This document shows, piece after piece, positions 56,797 through 63,997 of a stretch of DNA of 64,000 bases. Each line of letters begins with the position of its first letter. Positions within the stretch are counted from its first letter, which is position 1. Below the pieces are notes generated by a model. The model did not search any database. It saw only the letters and a list, made by a program, of their open reading frames with translations, and was not told where the DNA came from. The position numbers and the translations under genes were made by a program. Source of the DNA: Sulfurospirillum arcachonense DSM 9755 (GTDB lineage: Bacteria > Campylobacterota > Campylobacteria > Campylobacterales > Sulfurospirillaceae); the NCBI RefSeq assembly GCF_000597725.1, contig NZ_JFBL01000009.1:47783-111782 (forward strand), written 5' to 3'.

Positions 56797-56855
56797 TGTT
56801 ATAACGTTTGACTTCACTGACAAGGTACTTTGTTCGGTGCTAGGGTTTGTTATGT
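56797..56855 (-). other. attC site 9 (integron recombination site)
   Basis: Imperfect palindrome with ends GTTATAAC and GTTATGT. Inner arms CACTGACAA and TTGTTCGGTG can pair with mismatches. It follows the stop of the acyltransferase gene, with which its R box overlaps. Confidence 0.7.
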
Positions 56856-57467
56856 AATTGCATGAGTAAAAAATTCATTTAATTCGGTATTTAGCTGTTT
56901 AGAGGTTTCAAATACTACAATAGGATCACCAATACTAACATTACAAACAAAGGGTACAAATAAAGCTTCACCTCTTGGTAATGAGGTTCCTAGTCCTTCC
57001 ATATAAATAGGTGTAACAGATACATTTTCCAAATCTTTAACCATATAAAAAAGTCCTTTTTTTAATCGACTCATCTGCTCTGGTTTCCCACGACTTCCTT
57101 CAGGAAATAGTATTAATATATCTTTGTTGTTTAAAGCAGTATGACAGTTTGTAAACAACTCTTCTTTTGATGTAGATCCATCTCTATGCAAAGGTATAAG
57201 ATCAAGGCAATATATTGAGAAGCACGCTAATATTTTATTTTTCATAAAATAATCAGCGGCACCAACAGGTCTTATCCTCTCTATTAATGACAAAGGATAT
57301 AAACTCATAATAACCATAGTATCTAAATGGCTATTATGATTGGGTGCAATTACTGCACCACCTTTTGTGGGAAGTTTATCCCTATTTTTAATATTTAACC
57401 CTAGAATAATAAAAATGATAGGTTTCATAATAAGAGCAAAAAATAACAATTTTGTAATTTTCTTCAT
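56850..57467 (-). CDS. 1-acyl-sn-glycerol-3-phosphate acyltransferase-like (PlsC family)
   Basis: 205 residues with a membrane-anchoring N-terminus. The catalytic motif is APNHNSHLDTM (H-x4-D) and the glycerophosphate-binding motif FPEGSRGKPEQM; both are intact. PlsC-type enzymes add the second acyl chain to make phosphatidate, the substrate of the CdsA-like enzyme encoded four bases upstream. Last gene of the four-gene lipid unit inside the cassette array. Confidence 0.88.
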   Translation of the reverse strand: MKKITKLLFFALIMKPIIFIILGLNIKNRDKLPTKGGAVIAPNHNSHLDTMVIMSLYPLSLIERIRPVGAADYFMKNKILACFSIYCLDLIPLHRDGSTSKEELFTNCHTALNNKDILILFPEGSRGKPEQMSRLKKGLFYMVKDLENVSVTPIYMEGLGTSLPRGEALFVPFVCNVSIGDPIVVFETSKQLNTELNEFFTHAIT

Positions 57468-57471
57468 AGCT

Positions 57472-58404
57472 TTAATACCTTACATAATATAAAAAATGAA
57501 AAAACAAAGGAGCGGTATATAGTAAACTATCTAATCTATCTAAAATACCCCCATGTCCTGGGATAAATGTTCCTGTGTCTTTTATTTTAATATCTCTTTT
57601 AACACTTGAAATAACCACATCACCAAAAAAACCACTAATTCCAATAATAAACCCTGCAATAAAGCCATAAAAAGTATTCAAAGGAGTAAGAAAAGGTGCT
57701 AGAAAGCCAGAGATAATTGTAATGGTAACAAGACCACCAAGAAAGCCTTCCCAAGTTTTATTTGGACTTACTTTTGGAATAATCTTATGTTTACCAAACA
57801 TTTTTCCAAAAACATATTGAGAAACATCATTAAACTGAGTCATAAAAAGTAAAAATAGCACAGGTCCAATAGCTCCAGCAAGCTCGTTTTGAACAGGTAA
57901 TACTAACAAATAAGCAATATGACTAATACTAAAAACAGTGAGCATTACTGCCCAATGAATCAAACTTGAAGATCGAATAAAACCATCTGTTTGTCCAATT
58001 AAAACAAGTCTTATAGGGATTAATAAAAAAAGATATACAGGTATAAAAATAATGAACATGCCATACCATCCAATACTAACCCAATAATATTGTAAAGGAA
58101 TTGATAAATACGCCCAAAAAACTGCTCTTCTATCAACATGCCTAATTGAAATAATTGATAGAAATTCCTTAAGTGCTAAAAATGATAAAAATGCAAAAAA
58201 TATCACAGCAGTTTTGAAACTAATACTAAGTGAGAAAAAAACAATAGCAATCATCCACCACCATGATTGTATACGTAATTTTAATTCTGTAAAATCCTTT
58301 TGTTTATTGGCTCTTTTTTTGTAAATATAAATCAATGTAGATATGACTAATAAAATAATAATAGACAACATCGCATACTGAGCATTTTGTGCAATATTAA
58401 ACAT
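57472..58404 (-). CDS. Accessory phosphatidate cytidylyltransferase (CdsA-like)
   Basis: 310 residues, about eight helices. The C-terminal signature is intact: SPNKTWEGFLGG, GDVVISSVKRDIKIKDTG and FIPGHGGILDRLDSLLY. It should make CDP-diacylglycerol. It is longer than and clearly different from the housekeeping CdsA at 17384. It overlaps the CDP-alcohol phosphatidyltransferase gene by eight bases, so the two are coupled. Being in an integron array, it is accessory rather than essential (inference). Confidence 0.9.
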   Translation of the reverse strand: MFNIAQNAQYAMLSIIILLVISTLIYIYKKRANKQKDFTELKLRIQSWWWMIAIVFFSLSISFKTAVIFFAFLSFLALKEFLSIISIRHVDRRAVFWAYLSIPLQYYWVSIGWYGMFIIFIPVYLFLLIPIRLVLIGQTDGFIRSSSLIHWAVMLTVFSISHIAYLLVLPVQNELAGAIGPVLFLLFMTQFNDVSQYVFGKMFGKHKIIPKVSPNKTWEGFLGGLVTITIISGFLAPFLTPLNTFYGFIAGFIIGISGFFGDVVISSVKRDIKIKDTGTFIPGHGGILDRLDSLLYTAPLFFHFLYYVRY

Positions 58405-59047
58405 TGTTTTTATCCTCTAAAGTTCGATAAATAGTGTAAATTCTATTCAGGACAGTAATTAAAGACCCAATAGTAATAATTACTAATACAATGTACAGTA
58501 AATAGAATTGTTCAAAAAAGATAATTTCTATAGGTGTTAATAATAATCCAATAGTTAAAATAGCCATTCTGTGTTGTTTTGCCATAGGACCTTTAAAAAT
58601 AGAACCAGCATGCATACTTGCACCTAAAACTCTAACATAAGCTGTCATTATTGCGAACAGTGCAGCTAAATACCCTAAGTCAATATGTGAAATAGCATAA
58701 CCCAATGCAATAAATAAAATACTGTCAGATACTCTATCTGGAATATCATTGTAGAGTTCACCTGAGTTGGTATTTTTCCCACCCTCAATAGCTACCATTC
58801 CATCAAATAAATTACATAAAAGTCTCATTTGTATGAATATCGCAGATAAAATTGAGTATAACCATATATCAAAAGATGTGGCATCAGGTATAAATAAAAT
58901 ACATAGGGCAGATAGTATTGAAAAAAAGATACTTGCTATCGAAATCTGATTCGGTGTGATGTTCTTTTTACTCAAATAAGTTGCTATGTTTTTTGACCAG
59001 GTAGTACTTCTAACCTTTAAAGGTCTTCGTGATTGGGTATTAGACAT
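58397..59047 (-). CDS. CDP-alcohol phosphatidyltransferase family protein
   Basis: 216 residues from the ATG at 59047, which has AAGGAA four bases upstream; the first 30 codons of the longer frame overlap the previous gene. Six helices. The family motif D-x2-DG-x2-AR-x8-G-x3-D-x3-D is present but altered: CNLFDGMVAIEGG then GELYNDIPD, i.e. Asn replaces the first and third Asp and Ile replaces Arg. I recall a subfamily with this pattern, so it may be a natural variant with a different acceptor alcohol. The N-terminal SKKNITPNQIS is typical. Confidence 0.85.
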   Translation of the reverse strand: MSNTQSRRPLKVRSTTWSKNIATYLSKKNITPNQISIASIFFSILSALCILFIPDATSFDIWLYSILSAIFIQMRLLCNLFDGMVAIEGGKNTNSGELYNDIPDRVSDSILFIALGYAISHIDLGYLAALFAIMTAYVRVLGASMHAGSIFKGPMAKQHRMAILTIGLLLTPIEIIFFEQFYLLYIVLVIITIGSLITVLNRIYTIYRTLEDKNNV

Positions 59048-59414
59048 TTTGTTCCTTTTTAGTAAGTTGTTTTGTCGTGTAAAGTGAAAATAAAAATGCA
59101 ACAAATATAGTTGGTAAAACAGTATAAAAGACATCATAGGTATTAATTAATAAATGAATAAAAACAATCAAAATTGTTGTAATAGTAACTGTAAATATAC
59201 TAGGTAATACGAAATAAATTCCATTTTTAGGTAAAAGATTATAAAAATATTGGATTAGAGAAATCATAAAAAGTGTCACTACAGCACTATATAGACCTTG
59301 TGTCATTGAAGAAATCAATACATGATCACTTTGTAAGTTAACAAAATATGTCCATATAGACCATATTACAAATGCCAATAAAGAAGAAATATATTTAAAT
59401 TTATTTAATTTCAA
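59040..59414 (-). CDS. Four-helix membrane protein of the lipid unit
   Basis: 124 residues starting with TTG at 59414, which has AAAAGGAG nine bases upstream; a longer frame would only translate the attC remnant. Four hydrophobic helices with short loops (KYISSLLAFVIWSIWTYF, YSAVVTLFMISLIQYFYN and two more) and a basic tail. It overlaps the CDP-alcohol phosphatidyltransferase by eight bases. No family is recognised; it probably assists or anchors the lipid enzymes. Confidence 0.6.
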   Translation of the reverse strand: MKLNKFKYISSLLAFVIWSIWTYFVNLQSDHVLISSMTQGLYSAVVTLFMISLIQYFYNLLPKNGIYFVLPSIFTVTITTILIVFIHLLINTYDVFYTVLPTIFVAFLFSLYTTKQLTKKEQNV

Positions 59415-59432
59415 TGGTACATACTCCTTTTG

Positions 59433-59475
59433 CTTGCCCGTAGGGTAATTTATTGGCTCTACTGATTTGTTAGCA
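59433..59475 (-). other. Half attC site 8 (truncated)
   Basis: Only the GCCCGTAGGGTAATTTATTG-to-GTTAGCA half is present. Compared with site 6, the other half carrying TAACGTTT and the matching arm is missing and replaced by the ribosome-binding site of the next gene. On the array strand the lost half holds the R' crossover point. Confidence 0.6.
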
Positions 59476-59485
59476 TTTAATTTAA

Positions 59486-59707
59486 TCATAACCATGTGCC
59501 CAAGGCTGCTAGAATTAAGCCAGCACCAATGGTCACAACCTATGGATTATTTAAGAAAGAAAGAATTAAGTTTGATGTTTCATGTTCAGGAGCTCCTGTA
59601 ATATACTGAGAAGTTACATTTTTTCCTGCATACCCAATATTGATTATTGTTATTGAATCAGATTGTCTGTTTAATTCTTGAATCCTCTTAAAACTTTCTC
59701 CTTGCAT
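59486..59707 (-). pseudogene. Cassette gene interrupted by an amber codon
   Basis: From the ATG at 59707, 55 residues (MQGESFKRIQELNRQSDSIT ...) run to a TAG at 59540-59542. The same frame then continues as VVTIGAGLILAALGTWL to a TGA at 59486. The tail looks like a transmembrane helix, so the TAG probably arose from CAG (one C-to-T change). If not read through, the product loses its membrane tail. No family recognised. Confidence 0.5.
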
Positions 59708-59797
59708 AATAGAACGCTCGTCTTCAGGAACAGCCGACCGTAGGGAGGGAACAAGGGGTGTTAGCCCCTTGCTGTCCACTGCTACGATTGGTTATGT
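59708..59797 (-). other. attC site 7 (90 bp, divergent type)
   Basis: Ends ATAGAACG and GTTATGT. Outer arms around GAACGCTCGTC and the TCGTAGC of the other side pair imperfectly, and an inner perfect hairpin AAGGGGTGTTAGCCCCTT is present. It is longer and more G+C-rich than its neighbours, and its left R box is atypical. Confidence 0.6.
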
Positions 59798-60319
59798 TTA
59801 TTTGTTTTTCAACCAACTATCATATTGCTTATTAGTGATTCTCATATCTTCATAAAGCCATACCATCCGATCACAAAACCACATTTTACCAAACCAAGAA
59901 ATAAGTCCACCTGAAATTGCAAGAAGAGAAATATGAAAAAAAGCGCCAATGATAGCTATTAGAAAACCAACACCTGCAACAATGGAAAGAAAGTTTGCCC
60001 ATTTCTTGTGGTGATCAGGGATCGGATGTTCTGAACGATTTAACCACACTCTTTCCCCAAAGGTTACTTTTGAAGCCCAATTGTTAGTATTTTTTGGTGG
60101 GGAAAATAATCTAGGGTTCAGCCAAATCCAAAAAAATGAAATAGCTATCAGAATTAAGCTCCACCAACCGATAGACTTTATACTCCATGCCGAAAGAAGT
60201 ATTACAGGAAGGCCTGTGATCACTCTCGTCCAAACACTTAGAGGACTAGCATGCCGCTCCCATGTCGCTTCATCCATAGACATCAGATTGGTAAATATGT
60301 TCTTACTTGTTTGTGCCAT
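59798..60319 (-). CDS. DUF6653-like membrane protein (cassette)
   Basis: 173 residues from the ATG at about 60319, which has AAAGGCAA close upstream; the longer frame only translates the attC (NYPAGN). SMDEATWERHASPLSVWTR opens the protein and recalls DUF6653 membrane proteins; two helical hairpins follow, with SKVTFGERVWLNRSEHPIPD between them. It ends KQYDSWLKNK. Function unknown. My reading of its start could be one base off. Confidence 0.68.
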   Translation of the reverse strand: MAQTSKNIFTNLMSMDEATWERHASPLSVWTRVITGLPVILLSAWSIKSIGWWSLILIAISFFWIWLNPRLFSPPKNTNNWASKVTFGERVWLNRSEHPIPDHHKKWANFLSIVAGVGFLIAIIGAFFHISLLAISGGLISWFGKMWFCDRMVWLYEDMRITNKQYDSWLKNK

Positions 60320-60349
60320 AATTTGCCTTTTCATTAAGTGTAGTGAAAC

Positions 60350-60416
60350 ATAACGTTTAAAATGAGCTAATAAATTGCCCGCAGGGTAATTTATTAGCTC
60401 CACTGATTTGTTATGT
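60350..60416 (-). other. attC site 6
   Basis: Perfect 13-bp arms GAGCTAATAAATT / AATTTATTAGCTC around a GCCCGCAGGG centre, R boxes CATAACG and GTTATGT. It follows the stop of the EFR1-like gene. Confidence 0.82.
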
Positions 60417-61202
60417 TGTAATTGTTACTTTATTATATCTTACTGTATTTTCTGTGATATCTCCAATTTGGATTGCCTCAACAGGGCAGTTATGTATACA
60501 ATAAAAGCAGGTATCACAATTTAAGCCAAATTGAATATGTTGATCATAGAAAATGTTATTTCTAGGGCAATCTTTGACACACTTCATACATCCGATACAT
60601 ATATCTTTTTTTGAATAGAATTGGGGGATGAGTTTTTTATTTTGATCTGTCCACTTTTTTTCAAAGTTTTTTACTATTAAGTTGTCCAAGAAGGTGTACC
60701 ATTTTTTATTTGGTATATTTGTATTACTATTGACAATATTGCTTGTGAATTTCTCTATTTTAACTTCTATATTACGACTGTAAATTGATTTGAAAAATTT
60801 TTCTAGCAAAGAACCTTTCTTTGCTAACAACAGTAACGCATCGGTTCCTGGCATATAAAACTCTATGTATCTACTAGGTATAAAGTTTTGTTTTATTGAT
60901 AACTCCATTATCTTTTTTATAGCATTTCCGGAGTAAAGTCCTTTTGTGCAAAAAAAGAAAACTTTTCTACTTTTGCCATCAAGTGTTTTTAAAAATTCAC
61001 CGACTAATTCAGGTGCATTTCTAAAATATATCGGAAAACCAATGCCAAGCACATCAAAGTCATCATCTACGGTGCTTTCTAAAAGGTTACTTTTGATTTT
61101 TGTACTCACGACATTATGTGTTTTCTTAAATGAGTTGGTTATCTTTTTTGCAACAAATTTTGTATTTCCTGCACCAGAGTAATAAAAAATCGATATTTTC
61201 AA
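60411..61202 (-). CDS. EFR1-type flavodoxin-ferredoxin protein (cassette)
   Basis: 263 residues from the TTG at 61202, which has GGAG six bases upstream. An N-terminal flavodoxin-like domain (YYSGAGNTKFVAKKI, GIGFPIYFRNAPELV) is followed by a C-terminal ferredoxin domain with two [4Fe-4S] motifs, CIGCMKCVKDCP and CDTCFYCIHNCP. It likely shuttles electrons between a flavin and iron-sulfur clusters. The partner is unknown. A redox protein of this kind is unusual cargo in a cassette. Confidence 0.88.
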   Translation of the reverse strand: MKISIFYYSGAGNTKFVAKKITNSFKKTHNVVSTKIKSNLLESTVDDDFDVLGIGFPIYFRNAPELVGEFLKTLDGKSRKVFFFCTKGLYSGNAIKKIMELSIKQNFIPSRYIEFYMPGTDALLLLAKKGSLLEKFFKSIYSRNIEVKIEKFTSNIVNSNTNIPNKKWYTFLDNLIVKNFEKKWTDQNKKLIPQFYSKKDICIGCMKCVKDCPRNNIFYDQHIQFGLNCDTCFYCIHNCPVEAIQIGDITENTVRYNKVTITT

Positions 61203-61218
61203 AATTTTCTCCAAATAA

Positions 61219-61286
61219 ACATAATGTTAAAATGAGAAATAAATTAGCCACAAGGTAATTTATTTCTCTCCAATGTTTTGTTATAC
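61219..61286 (-). other. attC site 5
   Basis: Perfect 13-bp arms GAGAAATAAATTA / TAATTTATTTCTC around GCCACAAGG. The left R box reads ATAATG, so its AAC is changed to AAT; the right one is GTTATAC. The changed base may reduce recombination. Confidence 0.78.
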
Positions 61287-61694
61287 TGTAGTTGGTACAG
61301 GTAAATCATAACTTTCCATACATAGTTTTAATTTTTTAAAATATTCAAGATTACTTTCGTCACTTGCTGGTGGATTTAATAAAATACAAGATAAAGTTGC
61401 AATTTTTGATCCATCTTCTAATTCAACTAATATTGATTCTGAAATATAATCAGTTAATCCTGATTTTTGATATAAAACATTAACTTCATCATGTGTTAAT
61501 GAATATACTAATCCATAGGCTTGTGAATCTTTTTTTCTCAAGAGTGTTGCCATATTTCCAATTCTGAGTTGATAATCATTTGCAAAAGCAATTCTTCTAT
61601 TTCTAGGTTCTACATTTTTAGCTTTTAGTATTTCTTCATCCATATATAATCCATAGAAGAACACATCATTTAGTCTTTGGTTTGAATTATCCAT
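61281..61694 (-). CDS. Gamma-glutamylcyclotransferase-like cassette protein (copy 2)
   Basis: 137 residues with AAAGGA at good spacing. A paralogue of the gene at 56368: about three quarters of residues look identical by eye (NQRLNDVFFYGLYMDEEIL, LTHDEV, YGLVYSL, SILLNPP-type tail). The YG-L loop suggests the gamma-glutamylcyclotransferase/AIG2 fold. Unlike copy 1 it keeps its attC, whose R box overlaps the stop codon. Confidence 0.74.
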   Translation of the reverse strand: MDNSNQRLNDVFFYGLYMDEEILKAKNVEPRNRRIAFANDYQLRIGNMATLLRKKDSQAYGLVYSLTHDEVNVLYQKSGLTDYISESILVELEDGSKIATLSCILLNPPASDESNLEYFKKLKLCMESYDLPVPTTV

Positions 61695-61712
61695 TATTTA
61701 AATCCTTTATTT

Positions 61713-61781
61713 GTATAACGTTTGAATACACCAATAAGTACCCGCTAGGGTATCTTATTGGTGTGCTATGTTTTGTTAAAC
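61713..61781 (-). other. attC site 4
   Basis: Perfect 11-bp arms ACACCAATAAG / CTTATTGGTGT around CCCGCTAGGG, with R boxes GTATAACG and GTTAAAC. Confidence 0.82.
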
Positions 61782-61788
61782 TTTTTGT

Positions 61789-62442
61789 TTATTTGCCATT
61801 TGAAGAGTTAGTATCATTACTTGTTACATTCTGCTCTTGAGGTTGAGAAATTTCAGCTTTTGGCTGTTGGATTGTTTCAGGATTTAAGTTTGTAACACCA
61901 TTAATACTTTTTGTTTCTATATTTTGAGGACTTAATCCTGCGATACCATTTATACTATCATTTATCATGACTGTTTTACTTTTATTTTGCTCTTGATTTC
62001 CCATTTTTTCTTCCTTTAATGTTATTTTGTTATAAGCTGATACAGTTCCAACTAATAGTGCAAAAACTGTCCCAGATATAAAAGCACGTATGGAAAGTTT
62101 ATCATACTTTTCAAGGTTTGGATCACTTTCTGAAGAACCTCTTAAAGCATCTTCAAGATGCTTTGAGTTTAATTGATATATTACTAATGCACTCCAAATA
62201 GTTATAATAAATGCGACAATTGAAATGATAAATAAAACTATTTCATAGATAGATTGTACACCTACGGTTGTTAATACAGTAATTAACAAACCAATAGCCG
62301 CAGAGGATAGAGTTACAAGTGTTTTGTCTCTTTCCATTTTGGTTTGTATCCATGCTCCTAACAAAACAGAATAGTGAGCAATATTTTTTCCTTCTAGCTC
62401 TTTTAACAATCTTTTTTGTCTATCATCATCTGATTCTGGCAA
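61789..62442 (-). CDS. Membrane protein of unknown function (cassette)
   Basis: 217 residues starting with TTG, with AAGGA five bases upstream. Three hydrophobic helices (about 45-65, 68-90 and 120-137) follow an acidic N-terminus (PESDDDRQKRLLKELEGKNI). A glutamine- and asparagine-rich tail from about 150 contains the repeated pair SINGIAGLSPQNIETK / SINGVTNLNPETIQQ. No family is recognised; the tail repeat suggests a binding extension. Confidence 0.68.
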   Translation of the reverse strand: MPESDDDRQKRLLKELEGKNIAHYSVLLGAWIQTKMERDKTLVTLSSAAIGLLITVLTTVGVQSIYEIVLFIISIVAFIITIWSALVIYQLNSKHLEDALRGSSESDPNLEKYDKLSIRAFISGTVFALLVGTVSAYNKITLKEEKMGNQEQNKSKTVMINDSINGIAGLSPQNIETKSINGVTNLNPETIQQPKAEISQPQEQNVTSNDTNSSNGK

Positions 62443-62457
62443 ATTTATCCTTTTGTA

Positions 62458-62524
62458 TGTTTAACGTTTGAATTGAGAGTTGTACCCATAGTGTCAAATA
62501 TTCCTCTCCAATGTGTTGTTATGA
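62458..62524 (-). other. attC site 3 (degenerate)
   Basis: R boxes TTTAACG and GTTATGA are kept and the TTTGA-TTGAGAG / CTCTCCAA outer arms can pair, but the centre has lost complementarity. It is a weaker site than its neighbours. Confidence 0.6.
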
Positions 62525-62534
62525 TTTATAAATT

Positions 62535-62924
62535 TCATTTGTAGTCAACTTTATAGTTCCCTGTTGAATGAATTATGATAATTGCAGTTGACCAATTTTT
62601 TCCTTCTTCACTCATTTGTTGTTTTAACTTATTTGCTGCATTCATAGGTCCAAATTTATTTTTTACTTGAAATGGAATAAAATCACTATTCTCTAATCGT
62701 TTAAATGTATATTTAGTATCAATAACATTTCTGTTTTTTTCATTCTTTCCTATAGTAACTATCATTTTTGCTGTTATCCAAGGATGAGGGACACTTTCTA
62801 GAATAGACTGCAATATAAAATCAACTAAGTAATCATTCGGAATATATTCATTATTTTTATTTTCATTAGACATTAGTACTCCATTTAAAAGTAATAGAAT
62901 TACAAGTATTGATAACTTTTTCAT
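62535..62924 (-). CDS. Secreted protein of unknown function (cassette)
   Basis: 129 residues with a clear signal peptide (MKKLSILVILLLLNGVLMS) and AAGGA seven bases upstream. The mature part is short and mixed alpha/beta (SVPHPWITAKMIVTIGKNE, NWSTAIIIIHSTGNYKVDYK). No family recognised. It probably acts in the periplasm, or at the surface. Confidence 0.66.
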   Translation of the reverse strand: MKKLSILVILLLLNGVLMSNENKNNEYIPNDYLVDFILQSILESVPHPWITAKMIVTIGKNEKNRNVIDTKYTFKRLENSDFIPFQVKNKFGPMNAANKLKQQMSEEGKNWSTAIIIIHSTGNYKVDYK

Positions 62925-62936
62925 ATGAATTCCTTA

Positions 62937-63006
62937 TCATAACGTTTGAGTTGAGAAATAGTTTTGCCCGCAGGGTAAACTATTTCTCTCCAAGGTTTTG
63001 TTAGAC
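62937..63006 (-). other. attC site 2
   Basis: Perfect 12-bp arms GAGAAATAGTTT / AAACTATTTCTC around GCCCGCAGGG, R boxes ATAACG and GTTAGAC. It follows the HEPN-like gene and is the clearest of the attC sites, together with sites 4 and 6. Confidence 0.84.
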
Positions 63007-63009
63007 TAT

Positions 63010-63810
63010 CTAAAATAGTGTTTTTGTGAATTTTTCTACTCCATCAACAAGTTCTTCAACTTCTTCTTTAGTTGGTTCTCTTTCTTTATTATGGTCACAA
63101 AGATTACGGATGTCACCAAGCCTTTGTATTTGTCTCCAAGGTGGAACATCTAAAATACCTTCATTTTTTAGTAATTCATTGAAATCATTAATAGTAGGAT
63201 TTTTTTTACGAGTTTTAACATTATGATTAACTGCAACTTGTGCAAGATGTTTTTCGAGAACAACACCAGAGATAGCACCGGCTCCACGAAGAAAGCCATG
63301 TTTTATTAATTCTCTAGCGGTTTCAAGCTCTGAATCAAATAGATCAGCTTGTACTAATTGTTTAATATCAAAAAGCGTACTTTCAAAGCGTAATGAAACA
63401 GCATTTAAAATTGCTTGTTGTTGTTTGAAATGAGGAATTGCAGCACTTTTGTCTACAACTATGTGACTTCCACCACGCGTAACATGTAGACCTTGAAGAT
63501 AATCTTCTATTCTATAGTTTTCAAAGTCAATATCTTTTCGTGGTTTTGGTTTTTCATAATGACGAGTGAAATCATTTAATCTATCTGGAAGTAGTTGTTT
63601 TATTAAAACTTTCGCTTCTGAATACCAAGCTTGGTATTCGTCATTGACTTTTGGAAGTGATTTGATTATTTTTGCTATTTTCTCGTCTGTTTTTGCAGCT
63701 TCGTCACTATCATCTGAATAGCACTCATATTGCATAGCCATATGAAGTTTATTACCTTTGGCAATAAGTTTTTCCAAATCTTTTTTGTATTTGTCAAGAT
63801 TATTATTCAT
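63010..63810 (-). CDS. HEPN-like cassette protein
   Basis: 266 residues, no membrane spans. The N-terminal half is helical and unassigned. The C-terminal part (about 165-266) looks like a HEPN-type helical domain: GAISGVVLEKHLAQVAV, then IRNLCDHN, which fits the R-x4-H motif with a polar residue after the arginine. HEPN proteins with this motif are often RNases in anti-phage or toxin systems. That role is an inference. It is the first complete cassette seen from the integrase side. Confidence 0.6.
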   Translation of the reverse strand: MNNNLDKYKKDLEKLIAKGNKLHMAMQYECYSDDSDEAAKTDEKIAKIIKSLPKVNDEYQAWYSEAKVLIKQLLPDRLNDFTRHYEKPKPRKDIDFENYRIEDYLQGLHVTRGGSHIVVDKSAAIPHFKQQQAILNAVSLRFESTLFDIKQLVQADLFDSELETARELIKHGFLRGAGAISGVVLEKHLAQVAVNHNVKTRKKNPTINDFNELLKNEGILDVPPWRQIQRLGDIRNLCDHNKEREPTKEEVEELVDGVEKFTKTLF

Positions 63811-63833
63811 TCAGTAAGCCTTTTATATATGTT

Positions 63834-63997
63834 GTCTAACGGCACGGCTGAGCACCAGTCAGTTGTTTTTCAGAAAAACCCGAAGGGTTTTCTGGAAAAG
63901 AACTTGGTGTGTGTTCCTGTCATTTGTTGTGCGTAGCGAAGTGAGCACGACAGATGGCAGAGATGGGCACGTTCAGTGCTCAGCCGCGCCGTTGTAC
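63834..63997 (-). other. attC site 1 (164 bp, G+C-rich)
   Basis: Ends GTCTAACGGCACGG and CGCGCCGTTGTAC; the arms TAACGGCACGGCTGAGCAC and its partner near 63975-63997 pair with one or two mismatches. It is over twice as long and much richer in G+C than the other sites, so it came from another source. It would belong to a cassette whose gene lies to the right of the window. Confidence 0.75.

Noticed and set aside
59415..59495. N-terminal extension of the small membrane protein gene
   Set aside because: It is translation of the truncated attC (NYPTGK), as is NYPAGN upstream of the DUF6653-like gene.
63834..63997. Transposon or MITE end
   Set aside because: The inverted ends look similar, but the R-box layout and its place between cassette genes fit an attC better; no target duplication is visible.
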